From an uncultured Clostridia bacterium (GTDB lineage Bacteria; Bacillota; Clostridia; Christensenellales; Borkfalkiaceae): a DNA stretch of 12,225 nt. The position numbers and the translations under genes are program-made. The stretch lies in the NCBI GenBank assembly GCA_947628555.1, contig CANRAI010000024.1, positions 1-12,225 on the forward strand, read 5' to 3'. Below, piece after piece: positions 1 to 6,486 of this stretch. Position 1 is the stretch's first letter. Each line of letters starts with the position of its first letter. The notes under the pieces are model-generated. The model was not told where the DNA came from. It made no database searches and saw only the letters and a list, made by a program, of their open reading frames with translations.

Positions 1-97
1 AAAGTTCGGGATATTTTCCGCGCAGTTTACCCGATATAACGCTGTATATTTCCTTTTGAAATTCGCCCGCAAGGCGTTCGCCTCTTATTCCCTTCAT
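1..97 (-). CDS. rbfA: Ribosome-binding factor A, N-terminal fragment (gene runs off the window)
   Basis: Only the first 32 codons plus one base are inside the window; the gene continues past position 1. The translation starts MKGIRGERLAGEFQKEI and goes on through YSVISGKLRGKYPEL. This matches the start of RbfA, where a basic helix with an R-x-x-R-[LV] motif is followed by an invariant E-[IL] helix. RbfA is a small KH-type protein that binds the 30S precursor and helps mature the 5' end of 16S rRNA. The ATG lies 6 nt after the infB stop, so the two genes are co-transcribed and probably translationally coupled. infB–rbfA adjacency is conserved across most bacteria, which supports the call despite the short fragment. 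Confidence 0.9.
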   Translation of the reverse strand, partial: MKGIRGERLAGEFQKEIYSVISGKLRGKYPEL

Positions 98-103
98 AAT
101 TGA

Positions 104-2650
104 TTACGCCGCCACCTGTTCTATAAGATAGCACTCTATTATATCGCCTATACGTATATCGTTAAAGCCCTCGATAGCGCAGCCGCATTCAAAGCCCGCC
201 GCCACTTCTTTCACGTCGTCCTTAAAGCGTTTAAGCTGTTTCACGTTGCCCTCGACTATCAGAACGTCGTCGCGGTAAATGCGCAGCTTGCCGCCGCGGA
301 CGATTTTTCCGTCCAGCACGTAACAGCCCGCGATATTGCCGACTCCCGTGATTTTGAAAGTCTGGCGCACTTCGCATTTGCCGAGCATAATTTCGTGGTA
401 TTTAGGCGCGAGCATACCTTTTAAGGCCGCCTCGACGTCGTCAAGCAAATCGTAGATAATGCGGTAGCATCTTATGTCAACCTTGCTCTTTTCGGCAAGC
501 GCCTTAGCCTTCGCGTCGGGACGGACATTGAAAGCAAGGATTATAGCGTTCGACGAATCGGCAAGCATTACGTCCGACTCCGTTACCGCGCCCGCGCCGC
601 TGTGAATAACTTTGACCTGCACCTCTTCATTAGAAAGCTTTACGACCGACTGTTTTATCGCCTCTACCGAGCCTTGGACGTCGCATTTTATAATAAGGTT
701 CAAAGTCTTCATATTGCCTTCGGCGATGTTTTTGAACACGTCTTCCAGAGAAACTTTCGAAGCCGTTTTTATAATGGATTCGCTTTCCTTTCTCTTTCTC
801 TCTTCGATGACCTGCTTCATAAGCGACTGGGAAACGGCGAAAATGGGGTCGCCCGAGTTGGGCACTTCCTCCAATCCGAGTACGTTCACCGCCATAGACG
901 GTCCTGCTTCCTTGACGTTCTTGCCGTTGTCGTCTATCATTGCGCGCACCCTGCCCGTAACCGTGCCGGAAATTACGTTGTCGCCGATATGGAGAGTGCC
1001 GTTCTGCACAAGGACGGTCGCGACGGGGCCTTTGCCCTTGTCGAGGCGCGCTTCGATAATTATACCCCTTGCTTCTCTTGCGGGGTTGGCGAGAAGTTCT
1101 TTCATTTCAGCCGTAAGAATCAGGCTTTCCAAAAGTTTGTCTATTCCCTCGCCCGTCTTGCAGGATATAGGGCAGAAAATTGTTTCGCCGCCCCATTCTT
1201 CGGGAACCAATCCTTGGTTAATCAGCCCCTGTTTTACTTTTTCTATGTTGGCGCCCGTTTTATCTATCTTGTTTATGGCTACTATTATGCTTACGCCGGC
1301 AGCTTTCGCATGGTTTATCGCCTCGATGGTCTGGGGCATTACCCCGTCGTCCGCGGCAACCACAAGGATTACGATATCCGTAACCTGCGCGCCCCTTGCG
1401 CGCATTGCCGTAAACGCTTCGTGCCCCGGGGTATCGATGAAAGTTATGCCCTTGCCGTTTACCTTGACGGTATAAGCGCCTATGTGCTGGGTTATGCCGC
1501 CGGCTTCGCCCGCGGCGACCTTAGTGTTTCTTATATAGTCCAAAAGGGAAGTCTTGCCGTGATCGACGTGACCCATAACGGTAACGACGGGAGCGCGGGG
1601 AACAAGGCTTTCGATTTCCTCAACGGTATCCGCCTGCTTTTCGATAAGCACTTCTTCCGCCGTTTTCTCGGGTTTGTATTCAAGCTCTATTCCTAACCCC
1701 GCCGCAACCAGAGCTGCGGTGTCGTAGTCTATCGACTCGTTTACGGTCTTCATTATGCCCTCTTTGAAAAGGCGTTTGGTGATTTCGACCGCGGAAATCC
1801 CGAGTTTTTCGGAAAGCATCTTCAAAGGAATATCGTCCGTTGTAACTACTGCTTTTTCTATCTTGACAGTCTGGGTATTCTGCTTGCCCTTATCCTTTTT
1901 AACGCGCAGCTTTCTGTAACCGCTCTTATTTTCGTCAAAATCTTCAATACTTGCGCCCTGTTGCTTTTGCAAAGCGCGTTTAGATGGCGCGCGCCGTTCT
2001 TTTTCGACGTACGTCTTTTCAAAATTCTGTTTTTTCTTGTCGGGCCCGAAATTCTTTTTCGGAGCTTGCGCCGCAGGCGCCGCCGCGGCCGTCCCCCCGA
2101 ATTTTATGCCGCCGACGGGTTGGGGACGGGCGGGTTTTCCGCCGTCGCGTTGCACGCGCTGGCCGTTAGTTCCAGAAAACGCGGGCGCGTTCTTCTTATC
2201 GCCCTTCTGGAAACGGCTGTCGCGGCCGTCGCGGTTGATAAAGGTTTTATTGTCCTGCGGTTTCTCTCGCGCGGGTTTCTGTTCTTTCGTTTGCGGAGGC
2301 TGTTTTGGCGTTTCCTGCTTTTCGGAGAGCTTTGTTTCCGGCTGCGCCGCCTCGACAACGGGCGCAACTTTCCGAACTTCCTGTTTACTCTCTGTTTCGG
2401 ATTGTTCGGGCTGTTTTACGGCTTCTTCCGCGGCTTTTTCCTCGGCGGCGAGCCTCGCCGCTTCTTCCGCCGCCGCTTTCTCCTCGGCGGCGAGCTTAGC
2501 CTGCAACTTCAACGCCTCCGCTTCGTTCAGTTTCTTCAAAATCTCCGCGGCCTTTTTCTCGGCGGCGGAAATCCTTTTGGAGAGGTCGGAAACGGCCCCG
2601 CTCGACAGCAGCTTGCCTATATTTTCGATATTCTCATATTTTTTTGCCAT
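104..2650 (-). CDS. infB: Translation initiation factor IF-2
   Basis: An 848-residue IF-2, the GTPase that places initiator fMet-tRNA on the 30S subunit and promotes 50S joining. Residues 1–270 form a low-complexity N-terminal extension rich in Ala, Glu, Lys and Gln: a coiled-coil-like segment at about 25–80, then a Pro/Gln/Lys-rich linker. The IF2_N domain spans about 272–325. The G domain has G1 GHVDHGKT (360–367), G3 DTPGHE (406–411), G4 NKID (460–463) and G5 SCK (496–498). G5 is usually SAK, a mild substitution. Domains II, III and IV follow, ending near 848 with the fMet-tRNA-binding C2 barrel. The length is normal for Bacillota. The ATG lies 2 nt after the ylxQ stop. A GGAGG is present but sits a long 12 nt upstream, so coupling to ylxQ translation is likely. 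Several long open frames on the opposite strand over this gene are shadows of its codon bias. Confidence 0.98.
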   Translation of the reverse strand: MAKKYENIENIGKLLSSGAVSDLSKRISAAEKKAAEILKKLNEAEALKLQAKLAAEEKAAAEEAARLAAEEKAAEEAVKQPEQSETESKQEVRKVAPVVEAAQPETKLSEKQETPKQPPQTKEQKPAREKPQDNKTFINRDGRDSRFQKGDKKNAPAFSGTNGQRVQRDGGKPARPQPVGGIKFGGTAAAAPAAQAPKKNFGPDKKKQNFEKTYVEKERRAPSKRALQKQQGASIEDFDENKSGYRKLRVKKDKGKQNTQTVKIEKAVVTTDDIPLKMLSEKLGISAVEITKRLFKEGIMKTVNESIDYDTAALVAAGLGIELEYKPEKTAEEVLIEKQADTVEEIESLVPRAPVVTVMGHVDHGKTSLLDYIRNTKVAAGEAGGITQHIGAYTVKVNGKGITFIDTPGHEAFTAMRARGAQVTDIVILVVAADDGVMPQTIEAINHAKAAGVSIIVAINKIDKTGANIEKVKQGLINQGLVPEEWGGETIFCPISCKTGEGIDKLLESLILTAEMKELLANPAREARGIIIEARLDKGKGPVATVLVQNGTLHIGDNVISGTVTGRVRAMIDDNGKNVKEAGPSMAVNVLGLEEVPNSGDPIFAVSQSLMKQVIEERKRKESESIIKTASKVSLEDVFKNIAEGNMKTLNLIIKCDVQGSVEAIKQSVVKLSNEEVQVKVIHSGAGAVTESDVMLADSSNAIILAFNVRPDAKAKALAEKSKVDIRCYRIIYDLLDDVEAALKGMLAPKYHEIMLGKCEVRQTFKITGVGNIAGCYVLDGKIVRGGKLRIYRDDVLIVEGNVKQLKRFKDDVKEVAAGFECGCAIEGFNDIRIGDIIECYLIEQVAA
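2411..2494 (-). repeat. Imperfect 14-residue tandem duplication in the IF-2 N-terminal region
   Basis: Residues 53–66 (LAAEEKAAAEEAAR) and 67–80 (LAAEEKAAEEAVKQ) are two copies of a 14-residue unit. The first eight residues are identical, and a 15-base DNA match recurs 42 bases apart at 2439–2453 and 2481–2495. The alternating Ala/Glu/Lys composition predicts a long charged helix. Such expansions are common in the poorly conserved N-terminus of IF-2 and probably arose by slippage. No separate function is implied. Confidence 0.7.
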
Positions 2651-2652
2651 AT

Positions 2653-2976
2653 TCAGTCATTGCCTCCGGCATATAATTCGTAATCGTTATCTAAACTTTC
2701 AAGTATGGCTTTCGCAAGCCCCCTGTCGCGCACTGCGGCGATTTTACAGCCGACCCTGTTCACGACCCTTTCAAAGTCCGTTTTACATATAAGGAGCGGA
2801 CAATGTAAGCGGTTTTTGAATTTTACGGCAATCTTCAATGTGTTTTGGGACGCGTCGGCGCTGACAATGAGGAGATAGACCCCGTTTTTAAGCGTATCCA
2901 CCGCGCCCGACCCAAGCGTAAGCTTGCCCTTTTTTATGCAAAACCCTATAAAAGTTTCAATTCTGCTTCTTCCCAA
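2653..2976 (-). CDS. ylxQ: L7Ae-family putative RNA-binding protein YlxQ
   Basis: A 107-residue protein of the ribosomal L7Ae/L30e/S12e-like superfamily, which typically binds kink-turn RNA. Family-type segments are the K-x-G-K-L-x-x-G start of the domain (about 16–25), the hydrophobic strand GVYLLIVSADAS (32–43), which in L7Ae proteins carries the A-x-D-A/S motif, and a central Cys/Leu-rich strand followed by GLAKAILE (86–93). It lies between ylxR and infB, the standard YlxQ position. The start is a TTG inside the last codons of ylxR, giving a 20-nt overlap, and is supported by an AGGAGG six bases upstream. The first ATG-type alternative would remove the domain start. The role is unproven: YlxQ proteins are presumed to be RNA-binding accessory factors in the nusA–infB operon. 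Confidence 0.85.
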   Translation of the reverse strand: MGRSRIETFIGFCIKKGKLTLGSGAVDTLKNGVYLLIVSADASQNTLKIAVKFKNRLHCPLLICKTDFERVVNRVGCKIAAVRDRGLAKAILESLDNDYELYAGGND

Positions 2977-3232
2977 AGTATTCCTCCTCGACGGCGGCGT
3001 AAATTTCCTCCTCCACCGCGCAGGAAAAAACCTTGTTTAAAAGACGGTTTTTTTTAAGTTTTTTAACGCACTCGGGATTGTCGCAGATATAAGCTCCCCG
3101 CCCCGAAGCTTTCGAAGAAAAGTCAAGAAAAATTCTGCCGTCCGAATTCTTGACAATCCTCAGCATACACCTCTTTTCTTTAAGCTCCCTGCAAGCGACG
3201 CACTGCCGCAACGGAATTTTTTTGTTCGGCAT
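2957..3232 (-). CDS. ylxR: YlxR/RnpM family nucleic-acid-binding protein (DUF448)
   Basis: A 91-residue basic protein of the YlxR (DUF448) family. Diagnostic features are the N-terminal PLRQCVACR block (C11, C14) and GRGAYIC followed by C55 (GRGAY at 44–48, C50). The family binds RNA, and in Bacillus subtilis YlxR has been reported as a modulator of RNase P (RnpM). That function is carried over by homology only. The ATG is preceded by AAGGAA with seven bases of spacing, overlapping the stop of nusA, and the gap to nusA is 11 nt. The tail is acidic (EEEIYAAVEEE) and overlaps the ylxQ start and ribosome site by 20 nt. The position between nusA and ylxQ is the canonical one. Confidence 0.92.
   Translation of the reverse strand: MPNKKIPLRQCVACRELKEKRCMLRIVKNSDGRIFLDFSSKASGRGAYICDNPECVKKLKKNRLLNKVFSCAVEEEIYAAVEEEYFGKKQN
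2983..2988 (-). promoter_or_regulatory. Shine-Dalgarno site for ylxQ, inside ylxR
   Basis: The minus strand reads AGGAGG, six bases (AATACT) before a TTG. This perfect Shine-Dalgarno core decides the TTG start of ylxQ. It lies within the ylxR codons for the Glu run near its C-terminus, so ylxR carries the ribosome site of its neighbour in its own coding sequence. Confidence 0.75.
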
Positions 3233-3243
3233 CTGTAATTTCC

Positions 3244-4341
3244 TTATTCGTTATCCCCGCCCTCTGCGGTAATATAGCCGAGTTTCTCCGCGGCCGACCG
3301 ACTTTTTACGTCTATCTTCCAGCCCGTAAGCCTTACGGCGAGACGGGCGTTCTGTCCGTCCTTGCCTATGGCAAGCGACAGCTTGTCGTCGGGAACGACC
3401 GCCATTGCCGTTTTTTCGCCTTCAAGCTGGGTTACGGAAATTACCTTTGCGGGGGAAAGCGCCTTTGCGATGAATTCAAGCGGATTGTCGCTCCAAGGAA
3501 TGATGTCTATTTTTTCGCCGTGAAGCTCTTCGACCACTGCGTTGACCCTCGCGCCCTTATTACCTACGCACGCGCCGATGGCGTCAACCCTTTCATCCTC
3601 CGAATAGATAGCCATTTTTGTCCTTGCGCCCGCTTCGCGGCTGATTTCTTTAATGACAACCGTACCCTGCTTGATTTCGGGCACTTCGTCCTCGAAAAGT
3701 TTTTTTACAAGGCCGGGCGCGGAACGGCTTACAAGCACCTGCGCGCCGCGGAATCCGCTTTTAACTTTCTTAACGAACACCTTGATTTTGTCGTTGACGT
3801 TGTATTTTTCACCGGGAACCTGGTCGGAAGGAAGCATAAGCCCTTCTACCTGCCCCTTGCCCAGTTCGATATACACGTTTTTGGCGTCGATTTTCCTTAC
3901 CACGCCCACCATAAGCTCGCCTTCCTTATCGGAAAACTCGTTGAGGGCGGAGTCGCGCTCGGTCTCGTGAATCTTTTGTAAAATGACCTGCTTTGCGGTC
4001 TGCGCGGCTATACGGCTGAAATTTTCGGGCACGAATTTTTCAAATACCTTGTCGCCCGCCTTATAGCTCTTTTTTATCTTTTGCGCATCCTCGACGGAAA
4101 TTTCGTTTTCGTTGTCAACGACCTCTTCGACGACGTTCCTGACGATATAAAAATCTATGGTTCCCTTTTCCGGATTTAGGCGTATGTCAACCTGCCCAGC
4201 TTCGCCCGCATACTGCTTTTTGCACGCCGAAACAAGCGCGTTCGTAAGCGCTTCCAAAAATATCTCCTGCGGTATTCCTTTTTCCTTTTCAAGGTCTGCA
4301 AGCGCGGGGAAAAAGTCTTTTTCGATTTCTTTCTTGGTCAT
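3244..4341 (-). CDS. nusA: Transcription termination/antitermination factor NusA
   Basis: A 365-residue NusA, the short Gram-positive form without the C-terminal acidic repeats of enterobacterial NusA. It binds RNA polymerase and the nascent transcript, modulating pausing, intrinsic termination and rRNA antitermination. Residues 1–125 are the N-terminal RNA polymerase-binding domain and about 140–207 the S1 fold. KH1 carries GACVGNKGARV with its GxxG at 260–263. KH2 carries AIGKDGQNARLA with its GxxG at 326–329, followed by the conserved LTGWKIDVKS. The ATG has a good AGGAG seven bases upstream. It starts 32 nt after the rimP stop. In E. coli, NusA autoregulates its own operon; whether that applies here cannot be read from sequence. 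Confidence 0.98.
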   Translation of the reverse strand: MTKKEIEKDFFPALADLEKEKGIPQEIFLEALTNALVSACKKQYAGEAGQVDIRLNPEKGTIDFYIVRNVVEEVVDNENEISVEDAQKIKKSYKAGDKVFEKFVPENFSRIAAQTAKQVILQKIHETERDSALNEFSDKEGELMVGVVRKIDAKNVYIELGKGQVEGLMLPSDQVPGEKYNVNDKIKVFVKKVKSGFRGAQVLVSRSAPGLVKKLFEDEVPEIKQGTVVIKEISREAGARTKMAIYSEDERVDAIGACVGNKGARVNAVVEELHGEKIDIIPWSDNPLEFIAKALSPAKVISVTQLEGEKTAMAVVPDDKLSLAIGKDGQNARLAVRLTGWKIDVKSRSAAEKLGYITAEGGDNE

Positions 4342-4373
4342 TTTGATTCTCCTGCCGTTTTGTAAGGCTATTT

Positions 4374-4832
4374 TTATTCGAATTTGATTGCTTTGTTTAT
4401 TTTTGCTACTTTGTTTAAAGCTATTTTAAGCTCTTCCTTTTCTGTTTTCAAGGTTACGGAAGTTCCGTCGTACGCCTCCAACACGCCCTCTATAAATTTT
4501 TTGCCTTTGAGCGGGGCGAATAACTTCACTTCGACTTCCTTTTGTAAGTTTCTTTCGAAATCCCTCGCCGTTTTGAAAGGACGGTCAAGCCCCGGGCTTG
4601 AAACGTTTAGCGTATAAGGCTTGTCGTAAGTGGGGTCGAGGACGTCAATCGGCTCCATTATGGCGTTATGGAATTTTTCGCAAGTATCCAAATCCACGCC
4701 GCCTTCCGTTTCGATATAAACGGTCAGCGCGGCGGCTTTGTCGTTCCATTCGACATCGACTATCTCGATGCCCATTGGCGAGGCTATGCCTTCGAGAAAG
4801 GCGCGGATTTCGGAAATTGGTTTAACGTTCAT
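4374..4832 (-). CDS. rimP: Ribosome maturation factor RimP
   Basis: A 152-residue RimP, a 30S maturation factor that helps assemble the central pseudoknot region of 16S rRNA. The hallmark NVSSPGLDRPFK lies at about 76–87. The N-terminal alpha/beta domain contains IEIVDVEW (22–29), and the C-terminal SH3-like barrel contains EVKLFAPLKGKKFIEGVL. The ATG at 4832 is chosen because MNVKPISEIR begins the conserved domain and AGGTGG lies just upstream, though at a short spacing of three bases. A longer in-frame start at GTG 4871 would place the N-terminus inside a hairpin and would add 13 residues unlike the family, so it is rejected. This is the first gene of the rimP–nusA–infB operon and has its own candidate promoter. 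Confidence 0.95.
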   Translation of the reverse strand: MNVKPISEIRAFLEGIASPMGIEIVDVEWNDKAAALTVYIETEGGVDLDTCEKFHNAIMEPIDVLDPTYDKPYTLNVSSPGLDRPFKTARDFERNLQKEVEVKLFAPLKGKKFIEGVLEAYDGTSVTLKTEKEELKIALNKVAKINKAIKFE

Positions 4833-4849
4833 TTTCCACCTAATACAAG

Positions 4850-4877
4850 GATTGAGTGCCCCGCAAGGCACTCAATC
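4850..4877 (-). promoter_or_regulatory. Perfect 11-bp hairpin in the rimP leader
   Basis: On the minus strand GATTGAGTGCC pairs with GGCACTCAATC across the 6-nt loop TTGCGG. It lies 17 nt upstream of the rimP ATG and about 20 nt downstream of the predicted transcription start. The bases following it (CTTGTATTAGG) are not a T-run, so it is not a standard intrinsic terminator for the upstream gene. It may stabilise the leader RNA, act in regulation or be a dispersed palindromic repeat. The sequence alone does not decide between these. Confidence 0.6.
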
Positions 4878-4903
4878 TTAACATTACTATTAAGGTTACC
4901 GTA

Positions 4904-4932
4904 ATTTTAACACATTAAAAGCAAAAAAGCAA
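4904..4932 (-). promoter_or_regulatory. Candidate sigma-A extended -10 promoter for the rimP–rbfA operon
   Basis: On the minus strand an extended -10, TGTTAAAAT (4904–4912, hexamer TAAAAT, 5/6 to consensus), follows a partial -35 TTGCTT (4927–4932) at a 17-bp spacing. The predicted start is near 4897, giving a leader of about 65 nt that contains the hairpin at 4850–4877. It lies in the 118-bp gap after the PolC-like gene, the obvious place for the operon promoter. The weak -35 is typical when a TGn element is present. Confidence 0.55.
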
Positions 4933-4950
4933 CTTTTTTAAGGAATTTAA

Positions 4951-6486
4951 TTACATCTTTGGCAAAGATTTTTTCATTTTTATCAGCTCAATGAAAATCT
5001 TTGCGGTCGCCAGCGCGTCGTCCGTGGCGCGGTGATGGTTGAACGTAATGTTGAATTTATCCGCGACCGTGTTCAGCTTATAGTTGGAAAGGAACAACAG
5101 CTCCTGCGAAAGGGGTATTGTATCTATCACTTTTCTTTCGAGGTTATATCCGAGGCGGCTTAAATAATAATCCACGAATTTGAAGTCGAAACCCAGAATG
5201 TTGTGCCCCACAAGTATGCTTCCGTGGCAGAATTTGAAAAAATCGGGCATTACGTCCTCGCAGACGGGCGCGTTTTCCACCATGCTTTCGGAAATCCCCG
5301 TAAGACGGACTATTTCGTCGGAAAGCTTACGCTGCGGGTTAATGAAAGTGGAAAAGCACTGCGAAATTTCTCCGCCTTCTATTTTATAAGCGCCTATCTC
5401 TATGATTTTATCCATATTTCCCGAAGTCGGGGAAGAATTAAGACCCGTCGTTTCAAGGTCGAACACTACGAAAGTATTGTTTTTAAGGCAGTCGGGAAGA
5501 ACATTTTCGGTAAAGATATCCGTCTGTTCAATATCGCTGAACGGTATGGGCTTGACCGTATGGTATGCAAGCGGAACGGGCTTCGAGGCGCGCTTTTCGG
5601 GCGCGAAACCGGAAGGAATCCTGCCGATATCGATAAATTTAGCTGTGTAGCGCAGATTGCCGTTGTATTCCTCGTTCACGCCCGTCAGCACCACGCTGTC
5701 GCCTATTTTGAGGCTTCTAATTTTTTCCGCCGTCTTTTGACGGATGAAATAGGTTGCGTAAGCCGTAGCCGTCGTATCCGAAACGGAAATGGTCAGGTAC
5801 GACTTTTCGATGCCGTTTTTGTTGGTATAAGTCCTCTCGCGCAAGTCCTCTATCGTGCCGCAGATGACGACTTCCGACGCAGCGAAATTCAAATCCGCGA
5901 TATATGTAGCCGTAGTCTGGATTTTCTCGCCTTCGAGAAATTCAAACCCCTCGATTTTAAACCTGCGAACGGGGATTTGGAAATCGGGCTCGTCGGGCTC
6001 TTCTTCCACCTCGATATCCGCCGCGGTCGTGCACGAGCCTACGCATTTGCCGGAAAACTCTCCACAGAAACAGTTTTTCAGATACGCCGTGATTTGCGGG
6101 CAGATATCCGCGCCCGAAAGCATAAACGGCATAACCGAAACGGTATATGAAAACCCGCCGTCAGTCTTTTCCGCGTATATATCGTCCTCTTTCAGCGTCG
6201 CGGCGATTGCCTTGAATTTTTCGTTTAAAATCTCCCGAATCTTCGCTTTCACCATATCGCAGTCGGGCGTCAGTTTGACTATGCTGAGGTCATAACTGAA
6301 AAATTCAGGAACGTACGGCTTAACGGAAAGTTTTGCATTCTGCAAATCGGACGGGCTGAAAACCCTGTCCGTTACTACGGCAATTTCCACAAAACGCGAC
6401 TTGCCGTCAACCGTGACGGAACGTAAAATGGCGTTTTTTAAATTTTCGGACGAGGCGCGTATTGCCCCGATAACGTCACCGCTCAT
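4951..6486 (-). CDS. PolC-like protein: N-terminal region + OB fold + DEDDh 3'-5' exonuclease, no PHP or polymerase domain
   Basis: A 511-residue protein at the usual Clostridial polC position between ispG and rimP. Residues 1–150 look like the PolC N-terminal region. An acidic linker (158–168) leads into an OB fold (about 185–290; VVICGTIEDL at 206–215, then SVSDTTATAYATYF). A Pro-rich linker (291–325) joins the exonuclease (about 337–505). All DEDDh residues are present: D343 and E345 in FDLETTG, D434 in GHNILGFDF, H485 and D490 in HRATDDA. The core is therefore predicted active and most like PolC/DnaQ proofreading domains. Full PolC is about 1400 residues, with the exonuclease inserted in a PHP domain and a polymerase after it. 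Here no PHP histidine motif or polymerase motif follows, and the frame ends cleanly at TAA. The ATG overlaps the ispG stop by 11 nt; AAGGAG lies 16 nt upstream. The protein may be a free-standing proofreading or repair exonuclease, or a polC remodelled by domain loss. Confidence 0.85.
   Translation of the reverse strand: MSGDVIGAIRASSENLKNAILRSVTVDGKSRFVEIAVVTDRVFSPSDLQNAKLSVKPYVPEFFSYDLSIVKLTPDCDMVKAKIREILNEKFKAIAATLKEDDIYAEKTDGGFSYTVSVMPFMLSGADICPQITAYLKNCFCGEFSGKCVGSCTTAADIEVEEEPDEPDFQIPVRRFKIEGFEFLEGEKIQTTATYIADLNFAASEVVICGTIEDLRERTYTNKNGIEKSYLTISVSDTTATAYATYFIRQKTAEKIRSLKIGDSVVLTGVNEEYNGNLRYTAKFIDIGRIPSGFAPEKRASKPVPLAYHTVKPIPFSDIEQTDIFTENVLPDCLKNNTFVVFDLETTGLNSSPTSGNMDKIIEIGAYKIEGGEISQCFSTFINPQRKLSDEIVRLTGISESMVENAPVCEDVMPDFFKFCHGSILVGHNILGFDFKFVDYYLSRLGYNLERKVIDTIPLSQELLFLSNYKLNTVADKFNITFNHHRATDDALATAKIFIELIKMKKSLPKM

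Noticed and set aside
602..1696. Long open frames on the plus strand over infB (up to 364 codons), and similar ones over ispG, the PolC-like gene and purL
   Set aside because: They lie opposite well-recognised genes, encode low-complexity or Cys/Arg/Phe-rich proteins with no family resemblance, and lack convincing ribosome sites. The codon bias of the real genes removes stop codons on the opposite strand.
4833..4871. N-terminal extension of rimP from GTG at 4871
   Set aside because: The extra 13 residues do not resemble RimP, the GTG lies inside the hairpin, and a Shine-Dalgarno-like AGGTGG sits before the ATG at 4832.
4916..4942. A/T-only hairpin (AAAAAAG/CTTTTTT) after the PolC-like gene as an intrinsic terminator
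   Set aside because: The stem is almost entirely A:T with a 3-nt loop and would be very weak; the region is better explained as promoter upstream sequence.
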